Positions 10,361 through 21,061 of a DNA stretch of 64,000 nt are shown here, piece after piece. The stretch spans positions 310,001 to 374,000 of the forward strand of contig NZ_CP029161.1 of NCBI RefSeq assembly GCF_003096055.1, written 5' to 3'. Source of the DNA: Buchnera aphidicola (Melanaphis sacchari) (GTDB lineage: Bacteria; Pseudomonadota; Gammaproteobacteria; Enterobacterales; Enterobacteriaceae). Within the stretch, counting starts at the first letter, position 1. Each line of letters opens with the position of its first letter. The notes beneath the pieces are model-generated. The model was not told the DNA's origin. It made no database searches and was given only the letters and a program-made list of their open reading frames with translations. The position numbers were made by a program, and so were the translations under genes.

Positions 10361-11113
10361 TTATTTATTTTTAATGCTTACTAAATTGTATAGTTTCTTT
10401 AAACAAGATTGATTTAACTTTACCCATTGACCTTCCTTTAAATTATTAGGTAAAATAATATTACCATATCTCACTCTAATTAATCGATTCACTTCACATT
10501 GAACTGCTTTACACATTAATCTAATTTCTCTATTTTTCCCCTCACATAAAATAATTTTGAACCATTTATTTTTTCCGATATTTTTAGTATATAAAGGTTT
10601 AATTGATTTAAAAAAAGAATAACCACATTTTATTTTTATCCCCCTTTGCAGAATATTTATTTTTTTTTCATTCATTTCCCCAAAAATGCGAACGTGATAT
10701 TCACGTTCAATTTGATTTTTTGGGTGCATCAATTCATTAGCTAAACTTCCATCATTGGTAAATAATAATAATCCCTTTGTATTAATATCTAGCCTTCCTA
10801 TACTAATCCATCGATTTAATGTTAAAATAGGAAGCTTATCAAATACAGTGGCTCTTTTTTTAAAATCATTTTTTGTGCAAATTTCTCCGATGGGTTTATT
10901 ATAGATAATTACTTTTTTTTTAATTTTTGTTTTTTTAAAAACTACTTTTTTATCATTTAAAAAAATTTCTTTAATGTTTTTTTTATCTAAAAGTTGTCCA
11001 ATTTTTATTTTTTTTTTATTTATAAATATATTTCCATTTTTAATCATGCTTTCGATAAAACGACGCGATCCATAACCTAAACCAGATAATATTTTTTGTA
11101 TTTTTTCAGTCAT
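10361..11113 (-). CDS. rluB: 23S rRNA pseudouridine synthase RluB
   Basis: Makes pseudouridine 2605 in 23S rRNA. It has 250 residues (E. coli 291), missing most of the basic C-terminal tail. An S4 RNA-binding domain occupies about residues 1-60 ([20 protein letters not shown]). The catalytic segment is [19 protein letters not shown], with the active-site Asp in RLD. The closing motif [11 protein letters not shown] is present. The ATG overlaps the stop codon of the upstream transporter gene by 4 nt (ATGA), so the two are translationally linked. RluE, RluF and RsuA share the fold, but the length and the rluB-sohB context favour RluB. Confidence 0.9.
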   Translation of the reverse strand: MTEKIQKILSGLGYGSRRFIESMIKNGNIFINKKKIKIGQLLDKKNIKEIFLNDKKVVFKKTKIKKKVIIYNKPIGEICTKNDFKKRATVFDKLPILTLNRWISIGRLDINTKGLLLFTNDGSLANELMHPKNQIEREYHVRIFGEMNEKKINILQRGIKIKCGYSFFKSIKPLYTKNIGKNKWFKIILCEGKNREIRLMCKAVQCEVNRLIRVRYGNIILPNNLKEGQWVKLNQSCLKKLYNLVSIKNK

Positions 11114-12011
11114 TTTAAATATCTTATAATATTTTTAAAAAAACTTTTAGGAATTAAAGTTAATAATATTCCTAAAAAAAGTAGTAAAATATAGAATAGT
11201 TCGTTTAACGAAATAGTTTTTTTGTATGCATATTTATCTAATATTCCCGCAACAAAGGGGAAAATTAAAAATACAGTGGAAGCATAAAACGAACTTACTC
11301 TTTTTTGTAGATAGAAATAAGATAAGATACCACAAATCCCTGAAAAATCTCCAAGATAAAAAATAGCTAAAATTGATTTTTTAGAAAAAAGGTTAATAGA
11401 TGGCGATTCAATAAACCAAGACACACAAGATAATAATATTCCTGAAATTAAAGATGGCAAAGCGTTAAATGTAATAACAGATACGTTAAAACATTTTTTT
11501 TGACATTCAACGTAAATTATAGCATGAATAAATAGCGCTAAAAGTAAAGATAAAATTCCTTTCCAATGAATAAAATGTTTTAACTGTAAATCTGTTAATA
11601 AAACATAAAATAATATAACTAAAGATATATAAATTCCAATTTTTTGAATAAAATATATTTTTTTTTTAAAAAAATACGCGATAACAGTAAAACCACTACA
11701 GGCATAGTAGCAAAGATAATTGAAGAAATAGATGATTTTACATAACTGCCTCCATAAAGCATTAATGTAAATGGTATCGAAAAATAAAAAATAGATATAA
11801 TAACTTGAAAAAATCTTTGACCACGAGGAAATAAAAGCGGAGTTTTAGTAAAATATGCAAGTACAATTAATACAGGAGAAGCTACTAAAAATCTTATTCC
11901 AGTAGCAAATAATGGGGGTATAGTTTCTACTGCAATTTTCATTGCTATCCAAGTAGTACCCCATGTAATAGACACTAAACAAAAAAGAAAAATTGTTATA
12001 ATTTTATTCAT
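11110..12011 (-). pseudogene. EamA/DMT-family transporter, frame broken at an A10 tract
   Basis: Drug/metabolite transporter superfamily membrane protein of about 300 residues. The first 130 codons (12011-11619) begin with [20 protein letters not shown] and end after an [11 protein letters not shown] segment. The rest continues without a stop in another frame to 11110 ([55 protein letters not shown]). The break coincides with ten A residues on the coding strand (11658-11667); eleven would give one continuous EamA-EamA protein. The second half has no stop codon and keeps its hydrophobic pattern, so the gene looks recently broken or rescued by slippage. The substrate is unknown. It overlaps rluB by 4 nt. 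Confidence 0.82.
11658..11667 (-). repeat. A10 tract breaking the DMT transporter frame
   Basis: Ten A on the coding strand, preceded by seven T. One extra A joins the two halves of the transporter. Confidence 0.85.
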
Positions 12012-12227
12012 TATTTAAATTCCTATGAAAAAAACAAGTAATGTAGAACATACTATAATTGTAATATTTATGTCTGATTTTTATAAGACTTTTTTTATAA
12101 AAGAAATAATAAAAATTAATTTTTTACATAAGACAAATTTTTAAAATTTAAATTGAATTATTTATATCAATATATTATTGTAAAATTATGAAAATATTAA
12201 TTTACATTTTTAATGTAAAGGTAATCA

Positions 12228-13235
12228 ATGCGAAATATTTTAAATAAAATTTATAATTCAAATTTTTTAACTCAAAAAGAAAGTTATCAATTATTTACAT
12301 TAATCATCTCTGGAAAAATTAATAAAATACAATTATCATCTATTTTAACAGCTATTCAAATGCGTGGAGAATCAATCGAAGAAATTATAGGTGCAATAGA
12401 TGCATTTTTAAAAAAAATGAAATTTTTCCCTAAGCCAAATTATTTTTTTTCTGATATAGTTGGGACCGGAGGAGATATTAACAATACTATCAATGTCTCT
12501 ACCGCTAGTGCTTTTGTAGCTTCTTCCTGTGGATTTAAAATTATCAAACATTGCAACAAAGGTGTTTCTAGCAAATCAGGATCTTCTAATCTTCTTAAGA
12601 AATTAAAAATTAATTTACACGCATCTATAGAAAAATCCTTAAAAACTTTAAAAAAATTAAATATTTGTTTTTTATTTGCTCCTGAGTATCATTCAGGTTT
12701 TAAATATGTCGCCTCAGTACGTAATGTTTTAAAAATAAAAACTATTTTTAACGTATTGGGACCTTTTTTAAATCCATCCAATCCACCATTTACCTTAATC
12801 GGTGTTTACAAAAAGAAGTTAATTGATCCCTTTATTAATATTTTAAAAAAATTAAATTATCAACGCGCTATTGTTGTTCACGGTGATAACACAGATGAAG
12901 TAACGTTACAAGGCATCACCTATGTATCTGAATTGGTAAATAAAAAAATTTACTCATATGAATTAGAGCCTCATGATTTCGGTATAAAAAAACATCCTCA
13001 AATCAAATATTTAGAATCTACATTAGAAGAAAATTTTCACATTATACAAAAAACAATGCAAGGAAAAGGAAATAGACTACATGAAGAATTAATTGCAGTT
13101 AATGTTGCAATGTTATTAAAAAATTTTGGATGCGAAGATATAAAAGAAAATACAGAAATGGCATTAGATAAAATTCGCAGTGGAGATGTTTATCAACATA
13201 TAATGAACGTATCTGCTATGTTAAAAGAAGAATAA
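12228..13235 (+). CDS. trpD: Anthranilate phosphoribosyltransferase TrpD
   Basis: Transfers phosphoribosyl from PRPP to anthranilate, the second step of the tryptophan branch. It has 335 residues. The glycine-rich PRPP site GTGGDINNTINVSTA and the KHCNKGVSSKSGSSNLL segment are clear; note Cys where E. coli has Gly in KHGNRAVSS. There is no TrpG glutaminase domain, unlike the fused E. coli TrpGD. This fits the known Buchnera arrangement in which trpE and trpG are on a plasmid. It is first of the operon, with AAAGG 7 nt before the ATG. I see no trp leader peptide in the 216 bp upstream. Confidence 0.97.
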   Translation: MRNILNKIYNSNFLTQKESYQLFTLIISGKINKIQLSSILTAIQMRGESIEEIIGAIDAFLKKMKFFPKPNYFFSDIVGTGGDINNTINVSTASAFVASSCGFKIIKHCNKGVSSKSGSSNLLKKLKINLHASIEKSLKTLKKLNICFLFAPEYHSGFKYVASVRNVLKIKTIFNVLGPFLNPSNPPFTLIGVYKKKLIDPFINILKKLNYQRAIVVHGDNTDEVTLQGITYVSELVNKKIYSYELEPHDFGIKKHPQIKYLESTLEENFHIIQKTMQGKGNRLHEELIAVNVAMLLKNFGCEDIKENTEMALDKIRSGDVYQHIMNVSAMLKEE

Positions 13236-13237
13236 AT

Positions 13238-14596
13238 ATGCAAGAAACAATATTAAACAAAATTATAAAAGATAAAATTGATTGGATTAAAGAAAGAAAA
13301 AAAAAACAACCATTAAATAATTTCTATAATCAAATTAATACAAAAACACGTAGTTTTTACAATTCTTTAAAAAATACACGACCCTTTTTTATACTTGAAT
13401 GTAAAAAGAAATCTCCCTCTCTCGGAATTTTAAGAAAGAAATTTAATTTAGTTAAAATAGCTAACATATACAAAAAATATGCTTCCTCAGTTTCCGTTCT
13501 TACTGATGAAAAATATTTTCATGGGAACTTAAAATTTATAAATATTATCAGGCAATGTGTTGCACAACCAATTTTATGTAAAGATTTTTTTATTGATTCG
13601 TATCAAATATATTTAGCTAGATATTATAATGCAGATGCTATTTTGTTAATGCTTTCTATTTTAAACGATACTCAATACATAGAATTATCCAAAATTGCTC
13701 AAAAATTAAATATGGGTATTCTAACAGAAATTAATAATTTTTCAGAATTAAAACGAGCAATTCACTTAAAAGCTTCTATAATTGGTATTAATAATCGAAA
13801 TTTACATGATTTATCTATTGATTTAAATCGAACCCGTACGTTAGCACCACTTATTAAAAAAAAAATTATTATTAGTGAATCTGGTATACAAAAAAATTAC
13901 CAAGTAAAAGAGTTAAGTAAAATAGTAGATGGTTTTTTAGTTGGGTCAAGTTTAATGTCTCAAAAAAATTTAGATTTAGCTGTTAAATCCTTAATTGTAG
14001 GAGAAAATAAAATATGCGGATTAACGCGTATTATCGATAGTAAAGTTGCAGAAAAATGCAACGCAGTATATGGGGGGTTAATTTTTGTAAATAATTCACC
14101 GCGTAAAATCGATCAAAAAACTGCAAAAAAAATTATTTTTCAAAATCATTTAAAATATGTAGGAGTATTTCAAAACGAAAGTATTAACATAATTGTTAAT
14201 ATAGCTGAACAATTATCTCTATACGCTGTTCAGTTACATGGTTTTGAGAATCAAAATTATATTAATAGTTTAAGAAAAAAATTACCTCATAATATTAAAA
14301 TTTGGAAAGTATTTTCTATTAAATCAAAATTACCTATTCTTGATTGGAATCATGTTGATAAATACATATTTGATTCTAATTTTGGAGGAAGTGGTTTAAC
14401 TTTTAACTGGTCTCTTTTAAAAAATAAAATTTTAGATAATGTAATTATAGCTGGAGGTATAAATACAAAAAACTACATTATTGCTTCTCAATTTTATTGC
14501 GCAGGATTAGATTTGAATTCCGGTATTGAAAAATTTCCAGGCATTAAAGATCATAAAAAAATGGAATATATTTTTCAAAATTTAATGATTAAATAA
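13238..14596 (+). CDS. trpC: Bifunctional TrpC-TrpF (IGPS and PRA isomerase)
   Basis: Fused enzyme with phosphoribosylanthranilate isomerase and indole-3-glycerol-phosphate synthase activities. It has 452 residues, the same size as in E. coli. Residues 1-255 are the IGPS barrel ([16 protein letters not shown] with the catalytic lysine, [34 protein letters not shown]). From about 256 is the isomerase barrel ([15 protein letters not shown] with the catalytic cysteine, [31 protein letters not shown] with the catalytic aspartate). The start is 2 bp after trpD, consistent with translational coupling. Confidence 0.97.
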   Translation: MQETILNKIIKDKIDWIKERKKKQPLNNFYNQINTKTRSFYNSLKNTRPFFILECKKKSPSLGILRKKFNLVKIANIYKKYASSVSVLTDEKYFHGNLKFINIIRQCVAQPILCKDFFIDSYQIYLARYYNADAILLMLSILNDTQYIELSKIAQKLNMGILTEINNFSELKRAIHLKASIIGINNRNLHDLSIDLNRTRTLAPLIKKKIIISESGIQKNYQVKELSKIVDGFLVGSSLMSQKNLDLAVKSLIVGENKICGLTRIIDSKVAEKCNAVYGGLIFVNNSPRKIDQKTAKKIIFQNHLKYVGVFQNESINIIVNIAEQLSLYAVQLHGFENQNYINSLRKKLPHNIKIWKVFSIKSKLPILDWNHVDKYIFDSNFGGSGLTFNWSLLKNKILDNVIIAGGINTKNYIIASQFYCAGLDLNSGIEKFPGIKDHKKMEYIFQNLMIK

Positions 14597-14627
14597 TTTT
14601 TTAATAATTTTAGGAAATTACTTATAT

Positions 14628-15824
14628 ATGACTTTACTTAATCCCTACTTTGGCCAATTTGGAGGAATGTACGTTCCTCAAATATTAATGCCAGCTTTAT
14701 ATGAATTAGAAAAAAACTTTATAACTGCAAAGAAAGATAAAAATTTTCAAAGAAAATTTTTAAATTTATTAAAAAATTATGCAGGAAGACCAACTCCATT
14801 AACTTTGTGTCAAAATTTAACAAAAAAAACAAAAACACGTATTTATCTAAAAAGAGAAGATTTACTACATGGTGGTGCGCATAAAACTAATCAAGTTTTA
14901 GGTCAAGCACTTTTAGCAATTCAGATGAAAAAAAAAGAAATTATTGCTGAAACAGGTGCGGGCCAACATGGTATAGCTGTAGCTATTGTATGTGCATTAT
15001 TCAATTTAAAATGTAGAATTTACATGGGCTACAAAGACATTCAAAGACAAAATCCTAATGTATTTCGTATGAAATTAATGGGTGCAAAAATTATACCTGT
15101 AAAAAATGGATCGGGAACTTTAAAAGATGCATGTAATGAAGCTTTGCGTGATTGGTCAGAAAATTATAAAACATCTTATTATATGATAGGAACAGCTGCA
15201 GGACCTCATCCTTATCCTACTATTGTTAAAGAATTTCAAAAAATGATCGGTGAAGAAACAAAACAGCAAATTTTAAAACAAGAAGGAAAACTACCAAATG
15301 CAATTATTGCATGCGTTGGAGGAGGATCAAACGCAATTGGTATTTTTTCTGAATTTATAGATGAAAAAGTTAGTTTAATTGGAGTAGAACCAGCTGGTCA
15401 TGGTATAAATACCGGAAAACATGGCGCGCCATTAAGTTATGGTAGAAGTGGTATTTATTTCGGAATGAAATCTTATTTAATGCAAAGCAAAGAAGGTCAA
15501 ATTAAAGAATCTTGGTCTATTTCAGCTGGTTTAGATTTTCCATCAGTTGGACCCGAGCATGCATGGTTAAAAAGTATTAATCGAGCTGAATATGTTTCTA
15601 TTACTGATTTAGAAGCAGTGGAAGCATTTCAAATTTTATGCAAAAAAGAAGGTATCATTCCTGCCTTAGAATCTTCTCACGCATTAGCTCATGCATTAAA
15701 ATTAATGTCTCTTGATCCAAATAAAAAACAAATATTAATTGTTAATCTTTCTGGTCGTGGTGATAAAGATATATTTACAGTTCGCGAATTTTTAAAACGA
15801 GGAGAATTAAATGAACCGTTATAA
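14628..15824 (+). CDS. trpB: Tryptophan synthase beta subunit TrpB
   Basis: PLP subunit that joins indole and serine. It has 398 residues (E. coli 397). The PLP lysine is in [11 protein letters not shown]. Other marks are the N-terminal [14 protein letters not shown], the [11 protein letters not shown] channel segment, the PLP-phosphate loop [10 protein letters not shown] and the C-terminal NLSGRGDKD. The gene is 31 bp after trpC and its last 14 bp overlap trpA. Confidence 0.98.
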   Translation: MTLLNPYFGQFGGMYVPQILMPALYELEKNFITAKKDKNFQRKFLNLLKNYAGRPTPLTLCQNLTKKTKTRIYLKREDLLHGGAHKTNQVLGQALLAIQMKKKEIIAETGAGQHGIAVAIVCALFNLKCRIYMGYKDIQRQNPNVFRMKLMGAKIIPVKNGSGTLKDACNEALRDWSENYKTSYYMIGTAAGPHPYPTIVKEFQKMIGEETKQQILKQEGKLPNAIIACVGGGSNAIGIFSEFIDEKVSLIGVEPAGHGINTGKHGAPLSYGRSGIYFGMKSYLMQSKEGQIKESWSISAGLDFPSVGPEHAWLKSINRAEYVSITDLEAVEAFQILCKKEGIIPALESSHALAHALKLMSLDPNKKQILIVNLSGRGDKDIFTVREFLKRGELNEPL

Positions 15825-16620
15825 AAGAATGTTTAAAGAATTATACTTAAAAAAAGAAGGTTGCTTTGTTCCCTTTGTTGTTATAGGAGATCCATCTTTA
15901 GAGAAATCAATAGAAATTATTGAAACATTAATAGATAATGGAGCAGATGCTTTAGAGTTAGGCATTCCATTTTCTGATCCATTAGCTGATGGTCCGGTTA
16001 TTCAAAAGGCAAATATAAGATCTCTTAAAAATAAAATTAATATTAAAAAATGTTTTAAAATAATTAAAAATGTACGTAAAAAATACTCTAAATTACCTAT
16101 AGGAATTTTAATTTACTCCAATCTTGTGCATAATGAAGGTATTGGTAATTTTTATTCAGAATGTTGTGAATATGGTTTAGATTCTGTATTAATAGTAGAT
16201 GTTCCAGTAGAAGAGTACAATATATTTTACAAAAATGCTAATCAAAATAACATTGATTCTATTTTTATATGTCCTCCTGATGCAAACAATGATTTTTTAA
16301 AAAAATTATCTCTATATGCAAAAGGATATATATATTTATTATCTCGTCCTGGTGTTACTGGAATAGAAAATAAAAAAACTTTTTTATCAAGAACATTTAT
16401 AGATAACGTTAAAAAATATACTTCAATTCCTTTATTACAAGGTTTTGGAATTGAAAATTCTATACAAATAAAAAAATCGCTTTTATCTGGTACTAATGGT
16501 GTTATCTGCGGTTCAGCAATAGTAAAAATAATTGAAAAAAACTTATATCATGAAAAAAAAATGATAAACGAAATTAAAAAATTTATTTTAAATTCAAAGG
16601 AATCTACTAAATATTTATAA
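15811..16620 (+). CDS. trpA: Tryptophan synthase alpha subunit TrpA
   Basis: Cleaves indole-3-glycerol phosphate and channels indole to TrpB. It has 269 residues (E. coli 268). The catalytic glutamate and aspartate are in [16 protein letters not shown]. The loop 6 and phosphate-binding regions [18 protein letters not shown] and GVICGSAIV are intact. The ribosome binding site (AGGAG) and start are inside the end of trpB, with a 14-bp overlap, as expected for a coupled alpha-beta pair. It ends the trp operon; the next 109 bp hold nested inverted repeats before yciC. Confidence 0.97.
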   Translation: MNRYKRMFKELYLKKEGCFVPFVVIGDPSLEKSIEIIETLIDNGADALELGIPFSDPLADGPVIQKANIRSLKNKINIKKCFKIIKNVRKKYSKLPIGILIYSNLVHNEGIGNFYSECCEYGLDSVLIVDVPVEEYNIFYKNANQNNIDSIFICPPDANNDFLKKLSLYAKGYIYLLSRPGVTGIENKKTFLSRTFIDNVKKYTSIPLLQGFGIENSIQIKKSLLSGTNGVICGSAIVKIIEKNLYHEKKMINEIKKFILNSKESTKYL

Positions 16621-16622
16621 TA

Positions 16623-16708
16623 TTAACAAGTAAATCTGATATATGAAACTATTTTATTAAAAACATATTTACTAAAAATAATATGTATAATCTTTAAATA
16701 CTTGCTAA
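16623..16708 (+). other. Nested inverted repeats between trpA and yciC
   Basis: The outer arm TTAACAAGTA (16623-16632) pairs with TACTTGCTAA (16699-16708) at nine of ten positions. Inside it, ACATATT and AATATGT form a second stem around position 16675. It may end the trp transcript or shape the yciC leader. No T-run follows, so a classical terminator is not shown. Confidence 0.35.
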
Positions 16709-16729
16709 TAATTTCTAGGGAATATACAT

Positions 16730-17479
16730 ATGTCTATTACAATGCGCAATTTACGAGATGATACATATCATTTTGTACGAAGAGAAATAAAAACTATTTT
16801 TGGAATATCTGTTATTACTACTTTTATTAGTATTCTAATAAATATGTTAATTAAACCTGATATAAACATTATTTCTATAATAGAAAATAAGCAAATTGTG
16901 AATTCTCATGCAATTTTTGATATAATTAATAACATGAGTATATATGAAAAAAAACAATTATTAAAATATTCAATATTTAAAATACTAGAATTTTTAATAA
17001 GTAAAACTTTTTTATTAGGAACTGTTATTACATTTATTATGCATTTGTCTAGCAAAGAAAAAAAAATTACGTCTTCTCTTTCAATTCTATTTCGATTTTT
17101 GCCAAGTTTATTTATATTAAATTTTTTTATTACTTTCATCACTCAATTAGGATTTATGTTATTCATTCTTCCAGGTATTTTTTTATCAATACTACTTGCA
17201 ATTTCCCCCATTATTTTATCATTCAATAAAAAAAATGGAATTATAGATTCTATACGTCTTAGTGCTTCAATTTCATTGAAGCATATACATATAATAGGTA
17301 CAAGCGTTTTATTGTGGATGTTAATAAAATTTGTTTTTACTACATTACTTTCCAATATAAATTTAATAAACAAAAATTTTATTTTTTTTATACTAAATAT
17401 TAACTTAAATATATTATTTTCAATTTTGACAATATATTTATTCCGTTTTTATATGCTGTTTTGCGATATTAGAGATTAA
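16730..17479 (+). CDS. yciC: YciC, UPF0259 membrane protein
   Basis: Inner-membrane protein of unknown function in the UPF0259 family. It has 249 residues (E. coli 247). About six hydrophobic segments are visible, for example FGISVITTFISILINMLI, FLLGTVITFIMHL, LFILNFFITFITQLGFMLFI and the C-terminal LNILFSILTIYLFRFYMLF. The N-terminus MSITMRNLRDDTYHFVRR agrees with the family. It precedes yciB and yciA, the same cluster that neighbours trp in E. coli, with ompW and yciEFG deleted. Context and length carry the name more than any functional motif. Confidence 0.88.
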   Translation: MSITMRNLRDDTYHFVRREIKTIFGISVITTFISILINMLIKPDINIISIIENKQIVNSHAIFDIINNMSIYEKKQLLKYSIFKILEFLISKTFLLGTVITFIMHLSSKEKKITSSLSILFRFLPSLFILNFFITFITQLGFMLFILPGIFLSILLAISPIILSFNKKNGIIDSIRLSASISLKHIHIIGTSVLLWMLIKFVFTTLLSNINLINKNFIFFILNINLNILFSILTIYLFRFYMLFCDIRD

Positions 17480-17499
17480 ATATTTTTTAGGATTTTTAT

Positions 17500-18042
17500 A
17501 TGAAAAAAATACTAAATTTATTTCCAATACTAACGTTCTTTGCATCCTATAAATTTTATGATATTTTTACAGCATCAAAATTTTTAATTATCATATCTTT
17601 TTTAGTTTTTGCATTATATTGGTTAATATATAAAAAAGTAGATAAAATAAGTTTTTTGAACTTTATTACTGTTTCTATTTTTGGATCTTTAACGATATTT
17701 TTTCATGATACTCAATTTATTAAATGGAAAATTACTATTGTTTATATACTATTTTCTATAGTACTTTTAATTAGTCAATTTTTTACTAAAAAATCAATTA
17801 TACAAAGATTTTTAGAAAAAAAGATAAAAATTAATAATATATATTGGAATAAAATTAATTTTTTTTGGGCATTGTTTTTTTTATTTTGTAGTATTTTAAA
17901 TATTTATATAGCTTTTTGGCTTCCAGAAAAAACATGGGTGAATTTTAAAGTTTTTGGAATTTTAATTTTAATGTTTTTTGCTCTTATTGCTACAAGCATT
18001 TATATAAATTTCAAAGTAATAAAAAAAAATAAGTTTTTATAA
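17500..18042 (+). CDS. yciB: YciB, inner-membrane septation/envelope protein
   Basis: Intracellular septation protein A family (IspZ). It is a multi-span inner-membrane protein linked to envelope integrity and cell-wall synthesis; its exact activity is unknown. It has 180 residues (E. coli 179) and about five membrane helices. Family segments include LNLFPILTFFASYKFYDIFTA at the N-terminus, IFGSLTIFFHDTQFIKWKIT in the middle and IYIAFWLPEKTWVNFKVFG near the end. It starts 20 bp after yciC. Confidence 0.94.
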   Translation: MKKILNLFPILTFFASYKFYDIFTASKFLIIISFLVFALYWLIYKKVDKISFLNFITVSIFGSLTIFFHDTQFIKWKITIVYILFSIVLLISQFFTKKSIIQRFLEKKIKINNIYWNKINFFWALFFLFCSILNIYIAFWLPEKTWVNFKVFGILILMFFALIATSIYINFKVIKKNKFL

Positions 18043-18075
18043 TATTTAAATAATAATAGGGCGAATATTTTAATA

Positions 18076-18483
18076 ATGCCAAAAAAAAATAAACTACCAC
18101 AAGGAACCATAGTTCTACAAACACTTGCAATGCCTTCAGATACTAATGCTAATGGAGATATATTTGGTGGTTGGATTATTTCTCAAATGGATATCGGAGG
18201 TGCTATATTAGCTAAAGAAATATCTGGCGGAAAAGTTGTTACAGTGCAAGTGAATAATATTACTTTTTTTAAACCTATTTCTGTTGGCGATATTGTAATT
18301 TGCTATGCACACTGTTTAAAAGTCGGAAACAGTTCAATTACTATTAACATAGAAATTTGGATTAAAAAAATTTCCTCTAAACCATTAGGCCGTTACTATT
18401 GTGTTGCAAAAGCAATATTTATTTATGTAGCGATTGATAATACAGGAAATCCTCGTCAATTATTACCTATGAGTATCATTTAA
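18076..18483 (+). CDS. yciA: Acyl-CoA thioesterase YciA
   Basis: Hotdog-fold thioesterase that hydrolyses acyl-CoAs. It has 135 residues (E. coli 132). The family signature MPSDTNANGDIFGGWIISQM is followed by DIGGA with the catalytic aspartate, then VTVQVNNITFFKPISVGDIV. It is third in the yciC-yciB-yciA run, 33 bp after yciB. A strong hairpin follows the stop codon. Confidence 0.96.
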   Translation: MPKKNKLPQGTIVLQTLAMPSDTNANGDIFGGWIISQMDIGGAILAKEISGGKVVTVQVNNITFFKPISVGDIVICYAHCLKVGNSSITINIEIWIKKISSKPLGRYYCVAKAIFIYVAIDNTGNPRQLLPMSII

Positions 18484-18512
18484 AATAAAAATTTTCATAA
18501 AATATTTAAAGT

Positions 18513-18561
18513 CAACACTTTAAAAATATTTCAATAATTTATTATTATTTTTAAGGTGTTG
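18513..18561 (+). terminator. Strong hairpin after yciA
   Basis: The 16-nt arm CAACACTTTAAAAATA (18513-18528) pairs with TATTTTTAAGGTGTTG (18546-18561), with one G-U pair and a 17-nt loop. It lies 30 bp past the yciA stop and 190 bp before cls. It probably marks the end or stabilises the 3' end of the yci transcript; there is no T-run after it. Confidence 0.5.
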
Positions 18562-18751
18562 AAAGAAATGCTGAATAATATATATATTTAAAAGAATATA
18601 TAAATAAATTATATTTTTATAAATATCTTTAATATAAGAATTAATATTCGTTCAAAATATAATTATTTTAAATCTTATTATTAAAATATATTAATTAAAA
18701 ATATTTAATAAAAATATAAAACTTTAAAAGTATGAATAGGATTTTAAATAA

Positions 18752-20212
18752 ATGGATATTTTTTATAATTTAATTAAATCGTTAATTATTTTAATATATT
18801 GGTTATTAATTGCTAATATTACTTATCGAATTTTAATTAAACGTCGCAGCATACCTTCTTCTATGTCTTGGTTGTTAACTATTTATATCATTCCTTTTAT
18901 TGGAATTGTTATATGGTTTTTTTTCGGAGAATTTTATTTAGAAAAAAGACAAAAAAAAATAGCGAATAAAATTTGGTCCATATCAAATAAATACCTTAAT
19001 CAACTTAAATCTTATAAATATATTTTCCAAATAAAAAACAGCGAAGTAGCAACCTCTTTATTTCAATTATGCAAACATCGGCAAGGAATATCAGGAATTA
19101 AAAACAATAACATTACACTACTTACTAATACTCAAAAAATTATAAAAATTTTAATACGTGATATTTATCTAGCTCGAAAAAATATTGAAATGGTATTTTA
19201 TATCTGGAAACCTGGGGGGGTAGCAGATGATGTTGCTTCTGCTCTAATACATTCTGCAAAAAGAGGTGTTCATTGTCGATTAATGCTTGATTCTGCTGGG
19301 AGTATTGAATTTTTTAGAAGTCCTTGGGTAAAAATTATGAAAAGATCAGGAATTGAAGTTGTAGAAGCATTAAAAGTAAATTTCTTTCGAATATTTACGA
19401 GACGTATAGATCTTAGACAACATAGAAAAATTATTATAATAGATAATTATATCTCTTATTCTGGAAGTATGAATCTAGTAGATCCATTTTTATTTAAAAA
19501 ATCTTCCGGCATAGGTCAATGGATTGATTTAATGACAAGAATAGAAGGTCCCATAGCTACAACAATAGGTATTATTTATTCTTGTGATTGGGAAATTGAA
19601 ACAGGTTATAAAATTTTGCCTAAATTGCCTAATAAAGAAATGTTTAAAAAAAAGTTAAATCATAATTCTAGCATTCAAGTAATTGCATCTGGTCCAGGTT
19701 TTCCTAAAAATATGATTCACCAAGCATTATTAACAGCAATTTACTCCGCACGAAAAGAGTTAACTATGACTACCCCCTATTTAGTTCCTAGCGATGACTT
19801 ATTACATGCTATTTGCACCGCAGCTCAAAGAGGTGTAAAAGTGAGTATTATTATACCTTTATATCATGATTCTATTTTAGTTAAATGGGCGAGTAGAGTT
19901 TTTTTTAGCGAATTATTAGAAGCAGGAGTGAAAATATATCAATTTAAAAAAGGTTTATTACACAGTAAAAGTATATTAATTGACCAACAACTCAGTTTAA
20001 TCGGAACAGTAAACTTAGATATGAGAAGTTTATGGTTAAATTTTGAAATTACTTTAGTAATTGATGACAGCAAGTTCAGTCATAATTTAGAAATAACACA
20101 AAAAGAATATATTAATAATTCTCAACTATTAGACAAAAATATTTGGTCAATGAGAGCATATTGGACTAGAATTCTTGAAAAAATATTTTATTTTTTAAGT
20201 CCATTATTATAA
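18752..20212 (+). CDS. cls: Cardiolipin synthase A
   Basis: Phospholipase D family enzyme that condenses two phosphatidylglycerol molecules to cardiolipin in the inner membrane. It has 486 residues, the same length as E. coli ClsA. Two N-terminal membrane helices cover about residues 8-30 and 40-60. Two HKD motifs follow: [19 protein letters not shown] near residue 225 and [20 protein letters not shown] near 405. Shine-Dalgarno AGGA precedes the ATG. It appears intact and is separated from yciA by a 268-bp gap. Confidence 0.97.
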   Translation: MDIFYNLIKSLIILIYWLLIANITYRILIKRRSIPSSMSWLLTIYIIPFIGIVIWFFFGEFYLEKRQKKIANKIWSISNKYLNQLKSYKYIFQIKNSEVATSLFQLCKHRQGISGIKNNNITLLTNTQKIIKILIRDIYLARKNIEMVFYIWKPGGVADDVASALIHSAKRGVHCRLMLDSAGSIEFFRSPWVKIMKRSGIEVVEALKVNFFRIFTRRIDLRQHRKIIIIDNYISYSGSMNLVDPFLFKKSSGIGQWIDLMTRIEGPIATTIGIIYSCDWEIETGYKILPKLPNKEMFKKKLNHNSSIQVIASGPGFPKNMIHQALLTAIYSARKELTMTTPYLVPSDDLLHAICTAAQRGVKVSIIIPLYHDSILVKWASRVFFSELLEAGVKIYQFKKGLLHSKSILIDQQLSLIGTVNLDMRSLWLNFEITLVIDDSKFSHNLEITQKEYINNSQLLDKNIWSMRAYWTRILEKIFYFLSPLL

Positions 20213-20327
20213 TATAAAAATATAATTAAATTTTATATAAAATTAAATAGTTTTCTAAAAATTTAAGTCAACAAAAAAAACATTAAAAATTTTTATAAAT
20301 TATTTTTTTTGATTTTTAATAAATTTT

Positions 20328-20347
20328 GGGGGTCATTAAAAAACCCC
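20328..20347. terminator. Possible terminator between cls and ribA
   Basis: A G5 run (20328-20332) faces a C4 run (20344-20347) across about 11 nt in an otherwise G/C-poor 208-bp gap between convergent genes. The four to five G-C pairs stand out, but the stem is short, so this is tentative. Confidence 0.35.
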
Positions 20348-20420
20348 TTTAACAATATAAAAAATATTTTTTTAAAAAAATTTTATAATGTATAAAATTT
20401 AATTTTATTTCTAATAAAAA

Positions 20421-21011
20421 TTATTTAAATAATAAATGACCCATTTTTTTTGCTTTGGTATTTAAATAGTGAGCATTTTTTGAATTTTTTTTTGTAATTA
20501 ACGGTATTCTTTCTACAACATTAATTCCAGAAGCGATTAACATATTTACCTTAAACGGGTTATTTGTTAATAATTTAATTCTTTTTATGTTTAAAATTTT
20601 AAAAATATCACTACATAATGAAAAATCTCTTTCATCTGCAGAAAAACCAAGTTTCTGATTAGCTTCAACAGTATCTAGCCCTTTATCTTGAAGTGAATAT
20701 GCTTTAATTTTATTAAGAAGACCAATATTTCTACCTTCTTGACGATGATATATAAGAACGCCGCTACCTTCCTTAACAATTTTTTTCATTGCCATTTTTA
20801 ATTGTATACCGCAATCACATCTTAAACTAAAAAAAGAGTCTCCTGTTAAACATTCTGAATGAACTCTAGACAAAATAGGAGTATTTTTTTTAATATCACC
20901 ATGTACAAGAGCAATATGATTTTTTCCATTTCTCTTTTCTTCAAATCCAAATATTAAAAAATCACCCCATACAGTTGGTAATATAGCTTTTTCTATTTGC
21001 ATTACTTTCAT
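20421..21011 (-). CDS. ribA: GTP cyclohydrolase II RibA
   Basis: First step of riboflavin synthesis, opening GTP to the pyrimidine precursor. It has 196 residues, as in E. coli. The zinc cysteines are in [16 protein letters not shown], and the catalytic region is [26 protein letters not shown] and [15 protein letters not shown] are also conserved. The start is the ATG at 21011, with GGAGAATTT directly upstream. It lies 50 bp downstream of pyrF in the same direction. Confidence 0.97.
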   Translation of the reverse strand: MKVMQIEKAILPTVWGDFLIFGFEEKRNGKNHIALVHGDIKKNTPILSRVHSECLTGDSFFSLRCDCGIQLKMAMKKIVKEGSGVLIYHRQEGRNIGLLNKIKAYSLQDKGLDTVEANQKLGFSADERDFSLCSDIFKILNIKRIKLLTNNPFKVNMLIASGINVVERIPLITKKNSKNAHYLNTKAKKMGHLLFK

Positions 21012-21061
21012 AAATTCTCCAATTTTTTATTACTAGGTATTAAATAGTATTTTAAAATATG

